Origin: Dechloromonas denitrificans
GTDB lineage: Bacteria; Pseudomonadota; Gammaproteobacteria; Burkholderiales; Rhodocyclaceae
Direction of reading: 5' to 3'
Length of the DNA stretch: 64,000 nucleotides
Assembly (NCBI RefSeq): GCF_020510665.1
Contig: NZ_CP075187.1
Coordinates: 2,859,001-2,923,000 of the forward strand
The translations under genes and the position numbers were made by a program. The notes beneath the pieces are model-generated. The model had not been told where the DNA came from and ran no database searches. It was given only the letters and a program-made list of their open reading frames with translations. Shown piece by piece: positions 15,421 to 25,867 of the stretch (its first letter is position 1; each line of letters begins with the position of its first letter).

Positions 15421-15978
15421 ATGGCTGCACTCAACCCGCCGGTATGTGATTTCGGTCTGCCGGCCATCGATTTTGCGCTGCCCGACATCACCGGCCAATA
15501 CCGCACACTGGCAGATTGCCGGGGAGAAAACGGGCTGCTGGTCATGTTCATTTGCAACCACTGCCCCTACGTCAAAGCGATCATCGAACGCCTGATCAGG
15601 GACTGCAAGGAACTGGCCACGCATGGCATCGGCAGCGTCGCGATCATGAGCAACGATGTCCAGACCTACCCGGAGGACGCCCCGGGCCGGATGCATACCT
15701 GGGCGACCGAACTTGCCTTCCCGTTCCCGTATCTGTTCGACAGCCAGCAGAGCGTTGCCCGCGCCTACGGCGCCGTCTGCACACCGGACTTTTTCGGCTA
15801 TAACGCGCGCCTTGAACTGCAGTACCGCGGTCGACTCGATGCCTCAGGCAAAAATGCCGCACCGCCGGAGTCACGCCGTGAACTGTTTGAAGCAATGCGC
15901 CAGATCGCCCGCGAAGGAAAAGGGCCGACCGAACAAACAGCCTCGATCGGCTGCTCCATCAAATGGCGTGCCGGATAA
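15421..15978 (+). CDS. Thioredoxin-fold peroxiredoxin-like protein
   Basis: This 185-residue cytosolic protein has an AhpC/TSA-type thioredoxin fold. After FALPDITGQYRTLADCRGEN comes LLVMFICNHCPYVKAIIERL with a CNHC pair (about 45-48), then SNDVQTYPEDAPGRM and YGAVCTPDFFGYN. The NHCPYV block defines a widespread group of thioredoxin-family proteins of unknown partner. The extra cysteine in VCTPDF could serve as a third redox residue. GGGACTTTC precedes the ATG. It is divergent from rsmE with 42 bases between, so promoters must overlap. Confidence 0.85.
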   Translation: MAALNPPVCDFGLPAIDFALPDITGQYRTLADCRGENGLLVMFICNHCPYVKAIIERLIRDCKELATHGIGSVAIMSNDVQTYPEDAPGRMHTWATELAFPFPYLFDSQQSVARAYGAVCTPDFFGYNARLELQYRGRLDASGKNAAPPESRRELFEAMRQIAREGKGPTEQTASIGCSIKWRAG

Positions 15979-16068
15979 GCCCCCGCAAGACAAGAAATAT
16001 GCGTTAACGCATGGTTGTCCCCACAGGCTTGGGCTATGATTTATCGAATTTAACTGCATAGTCGCTTA

Positions 16069-18555
16069 GTGGACCCAAACCCGCTTCTCTCGCCGATTGC
16101 TGCCGAAGCCAAGCGCAAGCACGCCTACCTCCAGGCGGTCATGTCGAACATGCCGCAGGGGATCAGTGTTTTCGATGAAACTTTGCGCCTGCGCGTCTGG
16201 AATCAAGGGTTTCTCGACGTCCTGAACCTGCCGGCCGAATCGGTGTACGACGGTGTCCCGTTTGCCGACCTGATCCGCATTCCGGCGACACGCGGCGAAT
16301 ACGGCCCGGGCGACATCGAGGCACACGTTCAGCGCATCACCGCCCTGGCGCTGCAATTTGAAGCGCATCGCTTCGAACGCACCCGCCCCAGCGGGCGCAC
16401 CCATCTGGTCCAGGGCGAACCATTGTTCATCGACCAACAGTTGGCCGGGTTCATCACGACCTACACCGACATTACGGAGCGCAAGCAAGCTGAGGAAAAG
16501 CTGCGCATGCAGCATGACCTGCTGAAAACCGTGATCGACAGCATTCCAAGTGCCGTCAGCCTGTTCAACAAGGAACAGACACTGGCGCTGTACAACAACG
16601 AATTTGCCCGCCTGCTCGAACTGCCGGCCAGCCTGTTGCAACAGGAAAAGATTACGCTCGAGTCGCTGTTCCGCTTCAATGCTGAGCGCGGCGAATACGG
16701 TCCGGGCGATACGGAAGCGATTGTCCGGGCGCTGCTGAGCCGGGCAAAAACATCGGAGCCCCATCAGTTCGAAAGAACCCGCCCGAACGGCAAGACGCTC
16801 GACATTCGCGGCGTTCCGCTGAGCGACGGCAGCTTTGTCACCATCTACACCGACATTTCGGAGCGCCGGGCCAGCGCTGAACGCGAACAGCTCGCCGAAA
16901 AAGTATTCACCCATAACCCTGCCGGCATCATCTTTACCGATGAAGCGCACCGCATTCTCTCGATCAATCCGGCCACCACGCTGATGACCGGTTACGAACC
17001 CTTCGAACTGCTCGGGCACACGGTTTTTGGCGTGATCAATCTTGACCGGGATGAAACCCCGGAGAGTTTCCAGGACAAGATTGCACAACGAGGTGCCTGG
17101 AACGGAGAGCTCGAAGTCACGCAAAAGAGCGGCGTCGATTTTTCGGCCGGCATTCGTGTCAGCCGGGTGGATGACCCGCACAGCGGCTTGCCGGCCCACT
17201 ACATCTGGATTCTGGCCGACATCACCGAGCGCAAGCAGGCCGAAGAGCGCATGCGGCACATCGCCCAGCATGACGCCCTGACCGGCCTGCCCAACCGCCT
17301 GGCGCTGCTCATGCGCCTCGGCCAGTTGTTGCCGGAAGCCAGGCGGCACCAATGGAAGATCGCGATCATGTTTCTCGATCTCGACCGTTTCAAGATCATC
17401 AACGACACGCTTGGCCACCAGGTCGGCGACGAGTTGTTGCGCGAAGTGGCCTGCCGCCTTTCGTCGGTCATTCGGGAAACCGATTTCGTCGCCCGATTGG
17501 GTGGCGACGAGTTTGTCGTCATTCTGCCGGGTATCAATTCACCGGCCGATGCGGCCCTGGTCTCGACCAAGATCATTGGCGCCCTCTCGACCTCGATCGA
17601 GGCAGAAGGCCATGAACTGCACACCAGCCCGTCAATTGGCATCAGCATCTTCCCGGACGACGGCCCGGATGGCGATACCATCCTGAAACATGCCGACACG
17701 GCGATGTATCACGCCAAAGCCAGCGGAAGAAACAATTACCAGTTCTACGCTGCCGAAATGAACAAGGCGAGCGCCGAGCGCCTCGACATCGAGCGCAAAC
17801 TGCGCCACGCCATCAGTCGCAACGAGCTTTCCCTGTGCTTCCAGCCGCAGATGAAAGCCGATGGCTCATACCCGACCGGCGTCGAGGCGCTGGTCCGCTG
17901 GCATCACCCGACCGATGGCATGATCTCGCCAATACGCTTCATTCCGGTCGCCGAAGAAACCGGCATCATTGTCGAGATCGGCGAATGGGTGCTGATCAAC
18001 GCCTGCCGTACCTTGAAGCACTGGATCGACGCCGGCCTGAAACCGCTGCGTATCGCGGTCAACGTCTCGGCCCGGCAACTTCGCCGGCGTGATTTCTGCG
18101 AAACCGTCGCCGGCGCACTGGTCGACTCGGGTCTCCCGGCCGAACTGCTCGAACTGGAAATCACCGAAAGCTCGGTGATGGAAAACCCGGAAGAGGCCAT
18201 CCAGATTCTCGAACGCCTCGGGCGCATGGGCGTCACGCTGGCAATCGACGACTTCGGAACCGGCTATTCGTCACTGGCTTACCTCAAGCTGTTCCCGATC
18301 GACCACCTGAAAATCGACCGTTCCTTCGTGCGCGACATCGAGCACGACCTGAACGACCGGGCCATTGCTTTCGGCACCATCGCACTGGCCCACTCGCTCG
18401 GCCTGAACGTCATCGCCGAAGGCGTCGAAACCGAAGACCAGCTCGAATTGCTGCGCGCCAACGGCTGCGACGAAGTACAGGGCTACTTCTTCAGCAAGCC
18501 GCTCAACAGCGCTGCAGCCTTCGCCTTTCTGCACGCCCGGGCCGGCAAAGAGTAA
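16069..18555 (+). CDS. PAS-PAS-PAS-GGDEF-EAL cyclic di-GMP protein
   Basis: This 828-residue protein senses a signal through three PAS-type domains and makes and/or breaks cyclic di-GMP. PAS 1 (about 15-140) and PAS 2 (about 150-270) resemble each other closely: both carry RGEYGPGD and end in TDITER- or TDISER-like linkers. PAS 3 (about 280-395) is of another subtype. GGDEF is intact (RLGGDEF 476-482) with an inhibitory RETD site five residues before it. EAL is intact (VEALVRW, EAL 606-608; [12 protein letters not shown]). No membrane segment is seen. The start is a GTG at 16069 without a clear ribosome binding site, so a start at the ATG of residue 25 is possible. It lies 36 bases before fbp. 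Confidence 0.92.
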   Translation: MDPNPLLSPIAAEAKRKHAYLQAVMSNMPQGISVFDETLRLRVWNQGFLDVLNLPAESVYDGVPFADLIRIPATRGEYGPGDIEAHVQRITALALQFEAHRFERTRPSGRTHLVQGEPLFIDQQLAGFITTYTDITERKQAEEKLRMQHDLLKTVIDSIPSAVSLFNKEQTLALYNNEFARLLELPASLLQQEKITLESLFRFNAERGEYGPGDTEAIVRALLSRAKTSEPHQFERTRPNGKTLDIRGVPLSDGSFVTIYTDISERRASAEREQLAEKVFTHNPAGIIFTDEAHRILSINPATTLMTGYEPFELLGHTVFGVINLDRDETPESFQDKIAQRGAWNGELEVTQKSGVDFSAGIRVSRVDDPHSGLPAHYIWILADITERKQAEERMRHIAQHDALTGLPNRLALLMRLGQLLPEARRHQWKIAIMFLDLDRFKIINDTLGHQVGDELLREVACRLSSVIRETDFVARLGGDEFVVILPGINSPADAALVSTKIIGALSTSIEAEGHELHTSPSIGISIFPDDGPDGDTILKHADTAMYHAKASGRNNYQFYAAEMNKASAERLDIERKLRHAISRNELSLCFQPQMKADGSYPTGVEALVRWHHPTDGMISPIRFIPVAEETGIIVEIGEWVLINACRTLKHWIDAGLKPLRIAVNVSARQLRRRDFCETVAGALVDSGLPAELLELEITESSVMENPEEAIQILERLGRMGVTLAIDDFGTGYSSLAYLKLFPIDHLKIDRSFVRDIEHDLNDRAIAFGTIALAHSLGLNVIAEGVETEDQLELLRANGCDEVQGYFFSKPLNSAAAFAFLHARAGKE

Positions 18556-18590
18556 AATCCCGCCTTTCGTCATTGACGCAGGGAGTCAAC

Positions 18591-19604
18591 ATGGGACAGC
18601 GCACGCTGGCACGCTACCTCACCGAGGAACAACGCAACAAAGGCATCATCACCGGCGATCTGAAATTCCTGATCGAAATCGTTTCGCGTGCCTGCCAGGC
18701 CATTTCGATTGCCATCGGCAAAGGCGGCCTCGGCGGCGTACTCGGCGAAGCCGGCAGCGACAACGTTCAGGGCGAGGCCCAGAAAAAACTTGATGTCCTG
18801 TCCAACGATATCCTGCTCGACGCCAACGAATGGGGCGGCCACCTTGCCGCCATGGCTTCCGAAGAAATGGATCTGCCGCACTTGGTGCCGAACCGTTATC
18901 CGCAGGGCGAATACCTGTTGATGTTCGATCCGCTCGACGGCTCATCAAACATCGACGTCAATGTTTCGATCGGCACCATCTTCTCGGTCCTGAAATGCCC
19001 GGAAGGCGCCGACCTCAGCACCCCCGAAGCGGCCGAAAAAGCCTTCCTGCAGGCCGGTACGGAGCAGGTTGCCGCCGGTTATGCCGTCTATGGCCCGACC
19101 ACTTTGCTCGTCTTGACCGTGGGCGATGGCGTGGCCGTGTTCACGCTTGACCGCGAACAAGGCAGTTTCATCCTGACCCAGGAAAATGTGCAGATTCCGG
19201 CCGACACCAAGGAATTCGCCATCAACATGTCGAACCAGCGTTTCTGGGAAGCACCGGTCCAGCGTTATGTCGCCGAAATGCAGGCCGGCAAGACCGGTCC
19301 GCTCGGCAAGGACTACAACATGCGTTGGGTTGCTTCGATGGTGGCCGACGTGCATCGCATCATGACGCGCGGCGGCATCTTCATGTACCCGATGGACAGC
19401 AAGATGCAGGACAAGGGCGGCAAACTGCGCCTGATGTACGAAGCCAATCCAATGGCCATGCTGGTCGAGCAGGCCGGCGGCGCCGCCACGACCGGTCGCC
19501 AGCGTATTCTCGACATCGTGCCGAATCAGTTGCACCAGCGCGTGCCGGTCATTTTGGGCTCGAAAAACGAGGTCGACCGCGTCACCGGCTATCACGCCAA
19601 CTAA
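18591..19604 (+). CDS. fbp: Fructose-1,6-bisphosphatase class I
   Basis: This enzyme removes the 1-phosphate of fructose 1,6-bisphosphate in gluconeogenesis and the reductive pentose phosphate cycle. The 337-residue protein has the class I blocks [20 protein letters not shown] (metal ligands), [26 protein letters not shown] and [20 protein letters not shown]. The start ATG follows GGGAGTCAAC; an in-frame start 18 bases upstream was rejected. Its bidirectional terminator was broken by an IS4-family insertion 35 bases after the stop. Confidence 0.97.
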   Translation: MGQRTLARYLTEEQRNKGIITGDLKFLIEIVSRACQAISIAIGKGGLGGVLGEAGSDNVQGEAQKKLDVLSNDILLDANEWGGHLAAMASEEMDLPHLVPNRYPQGEYLLMFDPLDGSSNIDVNVSIGTIFSVLKCPEGADLSTPEAAEKAFLQAGTEQVAAGYAVYGPTTLLVLTVGDGVAVFTLDREQGSFILTQENVQIPADTKEFAINMSNQRFWEAPVQRYVAEMQAGKTGPLGKDYNMRWVASMVADVHRIMTRGGIFMYPMDSKMQDKGGKLRLMYEANPMAMLVEQAGGAATTGRQRILDIVPNQLHQRVPVILGSKNEVDRVTGYHAN

Positions 19605-19616
19605 CTTCGTCCGGCA

Positions 19617-19639
19617 ATAAAAAAAGGGGCCAACCGGCC
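19617..19639 (+). terminator. Left half of the fbp terminator, broken by IS4
   Basis: A run of A, then GGGGCC-AACC-GGCC, then the IS begins. The T run needed for termination on the plus strand is gone. Bases 19627-19639 (GGGCCAACCGGCC) are repeated at 21053-21065 as a 13-base target duplication. Confidence 0.75.
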
Positions 19640-21052
19640 TAATGCCGTTCACTTAGGTGAGCGGCATTTTTCATTTTGGGGCTTGTGGACAGTTCGCCGA
19701 ATGGTTAACGTGGCGAACGATGTTGTCCAGCCAGCTCTCCATTACGACAGATGTCATGCCGACGATCGGATTCGATCGTCTGGCGGCTCATTTGCCGTAT
19801 GAGTGGATTGAGCAGGCGCTCAGCGCGCATGGGGTGGCGAGTGTTCGCCGCCGTCGTTTGCCGGCGGAGCAAGTGGTCTGGCTGGTGATCGCCCTGGCGT
19901 TGTTTCGTCGCCAGTCGATGGAAGAAGTACTCAGCACCCTGGATCTGGCCTTGCCCGACACCCGAATCGAGGCGGTCTGCAAGAGTGCGATCACGCAGGC
20001 GCGGGCTCGCCTTGGCCAAGCCCCGCTGCAATGGTTGTTCGAGCAAACGGCCCAAGCCTGGTGCGCACAGGAGAAGGTCGCGAATCAGTGGAAGGGACTT
20101 TCGCTATGGGCGGTCGATGGCACCACCTTTCGGGTGCCGGACAGCCCCGAGAACCGCGAATTCTTTGGTGCCCAACGCTACGCCAGCGGCAAAGTGGCCT
20201 CCTATCCTCAGGTGCGTGCCGTCAGCCTGACGGCACTGCCCACCCATCTGGTCTCGGCCATCGAGTTTGGCCAATACGGCCAGAACGAAATGCTTTACGC
20301 CAAGGCGCTGATCGGTCGGATCGAGGACCATTCCCTGACCGTCTTCGACAAGGGCTTTGTTTCTGCGGAAATATTGTTGGGCTTGAGTGCTGCGGGCACC
20401 GAGCGGCATTACCTGATCCCCGCCAAGTCCAACACGCAATACGAAGTCCTGTCGGGAACGCCCGAGGATTGTCGGGTTCGTTTGCGTATATCTCCTCAAG
20501 CGCGCGTCAAGGCCCCTGATCTGCCCGAGGCCTGGGAGGCCCGTGCCATTCGAGTCGAGTCGGCCAATGGTCAAAGCCGGGTACTGCTGACCTCATTGTT
20601 CGATCGCCGCCGCTTCAAAGCGCAGGATCTGGCGGACTGCTATCGCCGGCGCTGGGAAATTGAAACCAGCTACCGCGAGCTCAAGCAATCGATGCTGGGC
20701 GAAGCGCTGACCTTGCGCTCGCGTTTGCCCGAAGGGGTCAATCAGGAAATCTGGGGGGCCTTAATTGCCTACAACCTGATCAGACTTGAAATCGCCAAGG
20801 CGGCCACTGAAGCGCGCGTCGCTCCGACCGATCTGAGCTTCCTGCGCGCACTGCACATCATCCAGCACGAACTGATCTGGGCGGCGGGAATGAGTCCGGG
20901 GAAACTGCCGTCCCATCTGGCGCGCCTGCGTTTGCAGTTGCAGATGGCTATCGTGGAAAAACGACGGGGGCGAAAATGCCCCCGTGTCGTCAAAGCCAGA
21001 CCGGCTCGTTACGCCGTTCGTCACCTAAAAGAGCCTTAACTGAACTGCATTA
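19640..21052 (+). mobile_element. IS4-family insertion sequence (1413 bp)
   Basis: The terminal inverted repeats are imperfect: TAATGCCGTTCACTTA at the left, and TAATGCAGTTCAGTTA at the right in reverse complement. The flanking 13-base direct repeat lies within the stem-loop of the terminator shared by fbp and the convergent lipoprotein gene. The single transposase gene reads in the same direction as fbp. The length and duplication size fit the IS4 family. Confidence 0.9.
19720..21039 (+). CDS. IS4-family transposase
   Basis: This 439-residue DDE transposase is complete, with no stops or shifts. The first Asp is in LWAVDGTTFRVPDS, the second in LTVFDKGFVSAEIL, and the IS4 YREK signature is YRRRWEIETSYRELK (Y-2-R-3-E-6-K). 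The N-terminal segment VMPTIGFDRLAAHLPYEWIE is the helical DNA-binding part. The frame is open from 19657, but the ATG at 19720 is preferred because the earlier start lies close to the terminal repeat. Readthrough from fbp could transcribe it, because the IS displaced the T tail of the fbp terminator. Confidence 0.9.
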   Translation: MLSSQLSITTDVMPTIGFDRLAAHLPYEWIEQALSAHGVASVRRRRLPAEQVVWLVIALALFRRQSMEEVLSTLDLALPDTRIEAVCKSAITQARARLGQAPLQWLFEQTAQAWCAQEKVANQWKGLSLWAVDGTTFRVPDSPENREFFGAQRYASGKVASYPQVRAVSLTALPTHLVSAIEFGQYGQNEMLYAKALIGRIEDHSLTVFDKGFVSAEILLGLSAAGTERHYLIPAKSNTQYEVLSGTPEDCRVRLRISPQARVKAPDLPEAWEARAIRVESANGQSRVLLTSLFDRRRFKAQDLADCYRRRWEIETSYRELKQSMLGEALTLRSRLPEGVNQEIWGALIAYNLIRLEIAKAATEARVAPTDLSFLRALHIIQHELIWAAGMSPGKLPSHLARLRLQLQMAIVEKRRGRKCPRVVKARPARYAVRHLKEP

Positions 21053-21075
21053 GGGCCAACCGGCCCCCTTTTTTA
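21053..21075 (+). terminator. Right half of the fbp terminator
   Basis: GGGCC-AACC-GGCCC followed by CCTTTTTT. It keeps its T run on the plus strand and so now terminates the IS4 transposase and any fbp readthrough. On the minus strand the stem is followed directly by IS sequence, so the lipoprotein gene has lost its T tail. Confidence 0.7.
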
Positions 21076-21095
21076 CTTTCTGGAAAACGCCGTGC

Positions 21096-21806
21096 TTAGC
21101 GATAGCCGCCTTCATTGGCGTTATGAATGATCCAGGTCAGGTAATGACCGCTGCCGAAACCCGCCTGATTTGAAAAAATCAAACGGCCTTGGCCTTTGAA
21201 AACCATTTCCCAGCGCGTCTTATCGCTACCGAAATAAAACGGAATGAACGCCTTGCCGGTGACATAGGCCCCCTGATCGGTCGGCTGCCCGACAATATCG
21301 GTCGCCTGCTGCTGCGACATGCCGATTTTCAGTTTGGTGAAACGGCTGTTGGCCGCCGGCACGCCGCTGATTTCACCCTGCCAGTCGTTCAAGCCTTTAA
21401 CCATCGTGCCCTGACCGGCTTCGGCCTTGGTCGAGTCGGTCACCGGCTTGTTCTTGGACAAATCGTAATTACCCGATGCCGATTGCGGCGGAGCCGCTTC
21501 GACAGGCGCCGCCGCCGGCGCTGCGACACTCCCGGCCGGAAAGCAATCGGCCGGCGCATCAGCCACCTTCGCCTTGGTCTTGCTGGTTTTGCTCTTGGCC
21601 TTGCTCTTGGTGCTGTCGGCCTTGCAGACCGGCTTGCTTTCAACCGGCTTGGCGGCCAGTTCCGGGGCTTTCTCGGCTGCTTTTGCAGAAGCTGCATCGG
21701 ACTCCGGCTTGCTCTGATTCGAACCGCAGGCCGAAAGCGCGGCGACCAGCAGCGACGCGAGCAGCAGCGAAGATACGGACGGGGATTTTCCGGATGAGTT
21801 TTTCAT
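21096..21806 (-). CDS. Lipoprotein with BamE/SmpA-like C-terminal domain
   Basis: This is a predicted lipoprotein of 236 residues. The signal peptide ends in a lipobox (VAALSAC, Cys about 26). Residues 30-150 are a low-complexity Ala/Lys/Ser/Pro linker with two further cysteines (PVCKADS, ADCFPAG). The C-terminal part has FTKLKIGMSQQQATDIVGQP, the hallmark of BamE/SmpA-type domains, then FYFGSDKTRWEMVFKGQGRL. It is much longer than BamE itself, so it is probably a different envelope lipoprotein sharing the fold. The start MKNSSGK was chosen as a normal signal peptide start; the longer frame adds 27 residues. Confidence 0.7.
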   Translation of the reverse strand: MKNSSGKSPSVSSLLLASLLVAALSACGSNQSKPESDAASAKAAEKAPELAAKPVESKPVCKADSTKSKAKSKTSKTKAKVADAPADCFPAGSVAAPAAAPVEAAPPQSASGNYDLSKNKPVTDSTKAEAGQGTMVKGLNDWQGEISGVPAANSRFTKLKIGMSQQQATDIVGQPTDQGAYVTGKAFIPFYFGSDKTRWEMVFKGQGRLIFSNQAGFGSGHYLTWIIHNANEGGYR

Positions 21807-21985
21807 GGGCAGACTCTCTGAAATGCAATGTTCGGGCAAATCAGCCCGCGGAGCACGCAGTATATCGGGATAAGGAGCCGACGGCATCAGGACACCCTGC
21901 GTGGCTTGCCGAGAACAAAACGCCTACCCAAAAAAAGGGTTTTCCCCGATAATTTAGCCTTTTCAGCAGGCTGGATTTCCGGATC

Positions 21986-23989
21986 ATGAGCGTCGTTAAC
22001 GCCCCAAAGTTTTCTCCCCTGACCGGCGCAATCCGCGCCTTGGCCATGGATGCCGTCCAACAGGCCAACTCCGGGCACCCCGGTGCCCCGATGGGTATGG
22101 CAGAAATCGCCGAAGTGCTGTGGCGTCGTCACATGCGCCACAATCCGGCCAATCCGCAGTGGCCTGACCGCGACCGCTTTGTTCTTTCCAACGGCCACGG
22201 TTCGATGCTGATCTACGCATTGCTTCACCTGACCGGCTACGACCTGTCGGTCGACGACCTCAAGAACTTCCGCCAGTTGCACGCCCGCACCCCGGGCCAC
22301 CCGGAATACGGTTACACCGCTGGCGTTGAAACCACCACCGGCCCGCTCGGCCAGGGCATCACCAACGCCGTCGGCTTCGCGCTGGCCGAAAAGGTGCTGG
22401 CTGCCGAGTTCAACAAACCCGGTCACGAAATCGTCAATCACCACACCTACGCCTTCCTCGGCGACGGCTGCCTGATGGAAGGCGTTTCGCACGAAGCCTG
22501 CTCCCTGGCCGGCACGCTGGGTCTCGGCAAGCTGATCGCCTTCTGGGACGATAACGGCATTTCGATCGACGGCCACGTCGAAGGCTGGTTCACCGACAAC
22601 ACCCCGGCACGTTTCGAGTCCTACGGCTGGCACGTGATTCCTGCGGTCGACGGCCACAATGCCGATGAAATCGAAAAAGCCCTGCTCGCTGCCAAGGCCG
22701 TCACCGACAAGCCCAGCCTGATCTGCTGCAAGACGACCATCGGCATGGGCTCGCCGAACAAGCAAGGTTCGCACGATTGCCACGGTGCACCGCTCGGCAA
22801 GGACGAAATCGCCGCTGCCCGCGAATACATCGGCTGGAACCATGCGCCGTTCGAAATCCCGGCTGACGTCTATGCCGCCTGGAACCGCAAGCCGGCTGGC
22901 GCTGCTTTCGAAGAAAACTGGGGCAACCGTTTCAAGGCTTACCAGGCCGCCTTCCCGGCCGAAGCCGCCGAATTCGAACGTCGCGTCATGAAGCGCGAAC
23001 TGCCAGCCTCCTGGGAAGCCACCAAAGCCGCCTACATTGCGACCTGCCGCGACAAGGCCGAGAACATCGCCACCCGCAAGGCCTCGCAGAACGCCATCGC
23101 CGCGCTGGTCCCGGCCGTACCGGAAATTTTCGGCGGCTCAGCCGACCTGGCCGGTTCCAACCTGACCTTCGTCAAGGGCAGCAAGGGCGTCACCCGGACC
23201 GAAGGCGGCAATTACTGCTACTACGGCGTGCGCGAATTCGCCATGACCGCCATCGCCAACGGCATCGCGCTGCACGGCGGTCTGGTGCCCTACACCGCGA
23301 CCTTCCTGGTCTTCTCGGACTACGCTCGCAACGCCATCCGCATGGCCGCGTTGATGAAGCAGCGCCAGATCATGGTTTATACCCATGACTCCATCGGCCT
23401 CGGCGAAGACGGTCCGACTCACCAGCCGGTCGAGCACATCCCGTCGATGCGCATCATTCCGAACCTCGACGTCTGGCGCCCGGCCGACGCGACCGAAACG
23501 GCCATCGCCTGGACTGCTGCGGTCGACCGTGCCGACGGCCCGAGTTTGCTCGCCCTGTCACGCCAGAACCTGCCGACCGTGACGCAGAAGATTGCCGACG
23601 CCGACATCCGCAAGGGCGGCTACGTGCTGTCCGACATGGCCGACGTCAAGGCCGTGCTGATCGCCACCGGCTCCGAAGTCAAGCTGGCGCTCGATGCCCA
23701 GGCCGCACTGGCCGCCGAAGGTATTGCCACCCGCGTCGTCTCGATGCCTTGCACCAATGTCTTCGACCGCCAGGACAAGGCTTACCGCATGTCCGTCCTC
23801 GGCGCTCACGTACCGCGCGTCGCCATCGAAGCGGCCCACCCGGACTTCTGGCACAAATATGTCGGCCTGCATGGCGCCGTGATCGGCATCAACCGTTTCG
23901 GCGAATCCGCCCCGGCTGGCCAGCTGTTCGAAATGTTCGGATTCACCGTCGCCAACGTCGTCAGCACGACCAAAGCGCTGCTGTCCTGA
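21986..23989 (+). CDS. tkt: Transketolase
   Basis: This thiamine-diphosphate enzyme transfers two-carbon units in the pentose phosphate pathway and Calvin cycle. The 667-residue length is normal. The N-terminal domain has [33 protein letters not shown] and the cofactor motif GDGCLMEG...[10 protein letters not shown]. The pyrimidine domain has [17 protein letters not shown] and [15 protein letters not shown], then [19 protein letters not shown]. The gene is followed 30 bases later by gap, beginning a run of carbon metabolism genes. Two dispersed-motif sites lie inside it (22638-22651 with one mismatch; 23515-23527). Confidence 0.97.
   Translation: MSVVNAPKFSPLTGAIRALAMDAVQQANSGHPGAPMGMAEIAEVLWRRHMRHNPANPQWPDRDRFVLSNGHGSMLIYALLHLTGYDLSVDDLKNFRQLHARTPGHPEYGYTAGVETTTGPLGQGITNAVGFALAEKVLAAEFNKPGHEIVNHHTYAFLGDGCLMEGVSHEACSLAGTLGLGKLIAFWDDNGISIDGHVEGWFTDNTPARFESYGWHVIPAVDGHNADEIEKALLAAKAVTDKPSLICCKTTIGMGSPNKQGSHDCHGAPLGKDEIAAAREYIGWNHAPFEIPADVYAAWNRKPAGAAFEENWGNRFKAYQAAFPAEAAEFERRVMKRELPASWEATKAAYIATCRDKAENIATRKASQNAIAALVPAVPEIFGGSADLAGSNLTFVKGSKGVTRTEGGNYCYYGVREFAMTAIANGIALHGGLVPYTATFLVFSDYARNAIRMAALMKQRQIMVYTHDSIGLGEDGPTHQPVEHIPSMRIIPNLDVWRPADATETAIAWTAAVDRADGPSLLALSRQNLPTVTQKIADADIRKGGYVLSDMADVKAVLIATGSEVKLALDAQAALAAEGIATRVVSMPCTNVFDRQDKAYRMSVLGAHVPRVAIEAAHPDFWHKYVGLHGAVIGINRFGESAPAGQLFEMFGFTVANVVSTTKALLS
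23515..23527 (-). repeat. Dispersed motif, minus strand, 13-base copy in tkt
   Basis: The reverse complement is GTCGACCGCAGCA, followed by G. It lies inside coding sequence. Confidence 0.55.
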
Positions 23990-24019
23990 TTACTGATTAA
24001 TTACAGAGGAGAAGCTTCA

Positions 24020-25048
24020 ATGGCTATCAAGGTTGCAATCAACGGTTTTGGTCGTATCGGTCGCTGCACACTGCGCGCGATCTATGAGCAGGGTCTGCAG
24101 AACGAATTCGACGTCGTCGCCATCAACGCCTCCGGCGACCTGGCGACCAACTCGCACCTGCTGAAGTACGACACCACCCACGGCCGTTTCCGCACCTCCG
24201 TCGAAACCGATGGTGAAAACTGCATCATCATCGACGGCAAGCGCATCGCTTTCTACAACACCAAGAACCCGAAGGACATCAACTGGGCCGACCACGGCGT
24301 TGATCTTCTGCTCGAATGTACCGGTGCCTACACCACCAAGGCCAAGGCCCAGGCCCTGCTCGAGCAAGGCGCCAAGCGCGTGCTGATCTCCGCTCCGGGC
24401 GGTGACGACGTCGACACCACCATCGTCGTCGGCGTTAACGAAGGCGCGCTGAAGGCCGACATGACCGTCGTCTCCAACGCTTCCTGCACGACCAACTGCC
24501 TGGCCCCGGTCGCCAAGATCCTGTCTGACGCCATCGGCATCAAGCAGGGCCTGATGACCACCATCCACGCCTACACCAACGACCAGGTCACCGTCGACGT
24601 CCGCCACAAGGACCTGCGTCGCGCCCGTGCCGCCGCAGCCAACATCATCCCGACCAAGACCGGCGCCGCCAAGGCTGTCGGCCTGGTGCTGCCGCAACTG
24701 GTCGGCAAGGTTGACGGTTTCGCCCTGCGCGTCCCGACCATCAACGTTTCGCTGGTCGACCTGACCTTCACCGCCGACCGCGCCACCACCAAGGAAGAAA
24801 TCAACGCCTTGATGACCGCCGCCGCGAATGGTCCGCTCAAGGGCATCATGGATGTGAACAACGAGCCGCTGGTCTCCTCCGACTTCAACCACACCACCGT
24901 TTCCTCCACCTTCGATGCGACGCAAACGCGTGTCATCAAGGGTGAAGACGGTTCCGTGCTGGTCAAAGTGCTGGCCTGGTACGACAACGAGTGGGGTTAC
25001 TCCTGCCGCATGCTCGACGCCGCTCGCGCCTGGATGGCCGCCAAGTAA
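24020..25048 (+). CDS. gap: Glyceraldehyde-3-phosphate dehydrogenase
   Basis: This is the NAD(P)-dependent glycolytic/gluconeogenic enzyme. The 342-residue protein has the Rossmann start [20 protein letters not shown], the catalytic SNASCTTNC (Cys156), the substrate His region [10 protein letters not shown] and the C-terminal [14 protein letters not shown]. Ribosome binding site GAGGAGAAGC. It follows tkt at 30 bases and ends in a strong bidirectional terminator shared with the convergent gene. A paralog, epd, lies 0.8 kb downstream. Confidence 0.97.
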   Translation: MAIKVAINGFGRIGRCTLRAIYEQGLQNEFDVVAINASGDLATNSHLLKYDTTHGRFRTSVETDGENCIIIDGKRIAFYNTKNPKDINWADHGVDLLLECTGAYTTKAKAQALLEQGAKRVLISAPGGDDVDTTIVVGVNEGALKADMTVVSNASCTTNCLAPVAKILSDAIGIKQGLMTTIHAYTNDQVTVDVRHKDLRRARAAAANIIPTKTGAAKAVGLVLPQLVGKVDGFALRVPTINVSLVDLTFTADRATTKEEINALMTAAANGPLKGIMDVNNEPLVSSDFNHTTVSSTFDATQTRVIKGEDGSVLVKVLAWYDNEWGYSCRMLDAARAWMAAK

Positions 25049-25068
25049 GACGAGGCGCCAGCCCAAAC

Positions 25069-25099
25069 AAAAACCGCCGGTTTCCCCGGCGGTTTTTTT
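25069..25099 (+). terminator. Bidirectional terminator between gap and the 177-aa gene
   Basis: CCGCCGG (25074-25080) pairs with CCGGCGG (25086-25092), flanked by AAAAA and TTTTTTT. It is the same kind of convergent terminator that received the IS elements elsewhere, but it is intact. Confidence 0.85.
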
Positions 25100-25129
25100 A
25101 TGTCGCTCCGGCAAACAGCCGAACCGGAA

Positions 25130-25663
25130 TCAGGCGGCCTTGGCCATATCCAGCGGCAAGCCCGAAGGCGACAAGATACTGAGAATTCCGTTTGCCATGT
25201 TGGCGCCCGACAGCGCACCAGCCTGGTCGCCGGCCTCAGGTTTGATCAATCGGGCCGAGGCCGATTCATCATCAGGCTCCGCCTTGCGTCCCAGCAGTTT
25301 TTCGCGAACGCGCTCATTGATCGTTGCCTCCATCGCCATCCGCTTATCCGGCGGCATGGCATCAAGATCGGCTTCGGTCAGCCCAAGCTCCTTCAACACG
25401 GCATCGCGTATGTGCTCCGCCGGGGTTTTTTTCATGTAGTCGTTCAGTTCGGCCACGACGGCCTTGTAGGCCGCCTGAATCGCTTCTTCCTTTTCGCGCT
25501 GAATCTGGCTCGCCGACTTTTCAACCTTGGCGGCTTTCGCCTTGTCCGTAGTGCTCACCACTTTCTTGAATACATCGGCAAAGGTTTCGGCGCTTGATCG
25601 CTCGGCCGTACGAACGGAGCTTGCCGACAGACTGCCGGCAGACAGGTCGCTGGTAATTTGCAT
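25130..25663 (-). CDS. Hypothetical protein (177 aa), charged and helical
   Basis: Not recognised. The start ATG (MQITSDLSAG) follows GAGGATGGAATC, a strong ribosome binding site; the longer upstream frame lacks one. The protein is soluble and rich in Lys, Glu and Ala, with a helical centre (SQIQREKEEAIQAAYKAVVA and AELNDYMKKTPAEHIRDAVL). A Ser-rich N terminus and a Gly/Ala tail flank it. No cysteine or signal peptide is seen. It is convergent with gap and divergent from epd. Confidence 0.65.
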   Translation of the reverse strand: MQITSDLSAGSLSASSVRTAERSSAETFADVFKKVVSTTDKAKAAKVEKSASQIQREKEEAIQAAYKAVVAELNDYMKKTPAEHIRDAVLKELGLTEADLDAMPPDKRMAMEATINERVREKLLGRKAEPDDESASARLIKPEAGDQAGALSGANMANGILSILSPSGLPLDMAKAA

Positions 25664-25867
25664 GATTCCATCCTCAAAAGATACAACGACACCAAGCAAA
25701 TAATGCACCAGCATAAATCGGGGCTTTTGCGGCACAAAATTGCCTCTGCGCCGCACATCGCCTTTCCGCGACGGCAGAAGTTGCCGGTCGACACGGCCGT
25801 TTCGTCGCAAGAGCACTCGGTTTTATGACCACAACCTTGTAAAATCACAGGCTTCGATCACTTCGGA
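25664..25867. other. 204-base divergent intergenic region before epd
   Basis: It should hold promoters for epd (plus) and the 177-aa gene (minus). The stretch around 25839-25849 (TTGTAAAATCA) is AT-rich and may include the epd -10. Nothing else was recognised. Confidence 0.35.
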
